Of a DNA stretch of 7,826 nt, positions 7,654 to 7,826 are shown piece after piece. Both the position numbers and the translations under genes were made by a program. The stretch covers positions 1 through 7,826 of the forward strand of contig JAUYMV010000559.1 of NCBI GenBank assembly GCA_030698645.1, read 5' to 3'. This stretch comes from Mesorhizobium sp. (lineage in GTDB: Bacteria; Pseudomonadota; Alphaproteobacteria; Rhizobiales; Rhizobiaceae). The notes below the pieces were generated by a model that did not search any database, was not told the origin of the DNA, and worked only from the letters and a program-made list of their open reading frames with translations. Numbering within the stretch: position 1 is the stretch's first letter; every line of letters begins with the position of its first letter.

Positions 7654-7712
7654 CCTCTTCTCCCCACCGGGGAGAAGGTGACCCGCAGGGCCGGATGAGG
7701 GGGGCCTCTCCG
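7653..7712 (-). repeat. RIME-like rhizobial palindromic intergenic repeat
   Basis: The core is a perfect 9-base stem, CTTCTCCCC (7657-7665) and GGGGAGAAG (7669-7677), with loop ACC. It is followed by GGTGACCCGCAGGGCCGG and then ATGAGGGG. On the minus strand this reads as the CCCCTCATCCGGC...CACCTTCTCCCC pattern that recurs in Rhizobium, Sinorhizobium and Mesorhizobium intergenic regions as RIME elements. The family match is from memory of the pattern, and the outer limits are approximate. It is non-coding and probably not autonomous. Confidence 0.65.
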
Positions 7713-7757
7713 CTCTACAGAATTAGCCAGTCACGTCCAACTCGCGACCGTCGCCCG

Positions 7758-7791
7758 GCCCGGGACCCGCTGCCTCCGGCAGCTCCCGGGC
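7758..7791 (-). repeat. Strong bulged hairpin, possible transcript 3'-end or mRNA-stability structure
   Basis: Outer arms GCCCGGGA (7758-7765) and TCCCGGGC (7784-7791) pair over 8 bases. Inner arms GCTGCC (7769-7774) and GGCAGC (7778-7783) pair over 6 bases with loop TCC. Only a CCC bulge (7766-7768) interrupts the stem. No T tract follows on either strand, so it is not a canonical intrinsic terminator. It could stabilise the 3' end of an upstream message. Confidence 0.55.
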
Positions 7792-7803
7792 GTTCGAAGC
7801 CTT

Positions 7804-7826
7804 TCGCCGTGCCACCGGCACGGCGA
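7804..7826 (-). repeat. Perfect hairpin at the right window edge
   Basis: TCGCCGTGCC (7804-7813) and GGCACGGCGA (7817-7826) form a perfect 10-base stem with a 3-base loop. The stem may extend past the window edge. Read on the minus strand it is followed by AAAGG, not T residues, so a standard intrinsic terminator for an upstream minus-strand gene is not supported. Read on the plus strand, what follows is unseen. Confidence 0.6.

Larger units (their letters stand above)
7463..7826 (-). other. Structured non-coding leader upstream of frcC
   Basis: No credible gene is seen on either strand in this 364-base stretch. The three minus-strand frames stay open for a while near 7826 but encode nothing recognisable, and hairpins occupy most of that part. 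From right to left the stretch holds two strong hairpins (7804-7826, 7758-7791), a RIME-like repeat (about 7653-7712), a 7-base-arm hairpin (7636-7653), a weak promoter-like pair TTGATT (7574-7569) and CACGAT (7551-7546) with 17-base spacing, a dyad (7543-7556) overlapping that -10 element, two small hairpins (7508-7532, 7482-7499), and the frcC Shine-Dalgarno sequence. It probably separates the binding-protein gene from frcCA. Confidence 0.7.

Noticed and set aside
5598..7667. A 689-residue reading of frcA as a fusion with a long N-terminal extension
   Set aside because: The extension runs through frcC in a different frame and is arginine-rich nonsense. The ABC domain begins at the TGATG start at 6380 and gives the family's 260-residue length.
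7653..7677. The RIME-like stem as an intrinsic terminator
   Set aside because: No T tract follows the stem on either strand, and the sequence fits a known repeat pattern better.
7713..7826. Possible 3' end of the binding-protein gene frcB
   Set aside because: All three minus frames are open for about 30 codons, but none encodes anything recognisable, and perfect hairpins occupy the stretch.
1..7826. CRISPR arrays, tRNA or rRNA genes, transposases and phage genes
   Set aside because: I looked for direct repeat arrays, cloverleaf-like segments and mobile-element motifs and saw none; the window is almost fully occupied by five metabolic and transport genes.

Overview
The window is high-GC, tightly packed DNA that reads like an alphaproteobacterium of the order Hyphomicrobiales (Rhizobiales), most likely close to Mesorhizobium or its relatives. 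The grounds are the gene order glgP-glgB-glgC, a fructose-type ABC permease and ATPase with the lengths and motifs of rhizobial FrcC and FrcA, and a palindromic intergenic repeat that resembles the rhizobial RIME family. The taxonomic call is inference. All five genes lie on the minus strand, so transcription runs from high to low coordinates.

Positions 7826-7463 are non-coding. This leader holds two strong perfect-arm hairpins (7804-7826 and 7758-7791), a RIME-like repeat (about 7653-7712), further dyads, and then the ribosome binding site of the first gene. Next come frcC (7462-6380), the membrane permease of a CUT2-type sugar importer, and frcA (6380-5598), its single-domain ATPase, joined by a TGATG stop/start overlap. 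The periplasmic binding protein is not in the window and is probably just upstream, beyond 7826. The sugar kinase gene frcK, which follows frcA in the Sinorhizobium meliloti frc operon, is not there.

After a 145-base gap with a weak candidate promoter comes the glycogen cluster: glgP (5452-2984, glycogen phosphorylase), glgB (2930-720, branching enzyme) and glgC (682-1, ADP-glucose pyrophosphorylase, cut by the left edge after 227 codons). The gaps are 53 and 37 bases, so this is probably one operon. It likely continues with glgA and perhaps pgm beyond the left edge. GlgC makes ADP-glucose for glycogen synthase, GlgB adds alpha-1,6 branches, and GlgP releases glucose 1-phosphate.

Placing a sugar importer directly upstream of glycogen genes makes metabolic sense, because rhizobial-type GlgC is known to be activated by fructose 6-phosphate. 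No undescribed system was found: all five genes belong to well-known families. The points worth a second look are the structured leader before frcC, the gene arrangement, and a substitution at a known allosteric position of GlgC.
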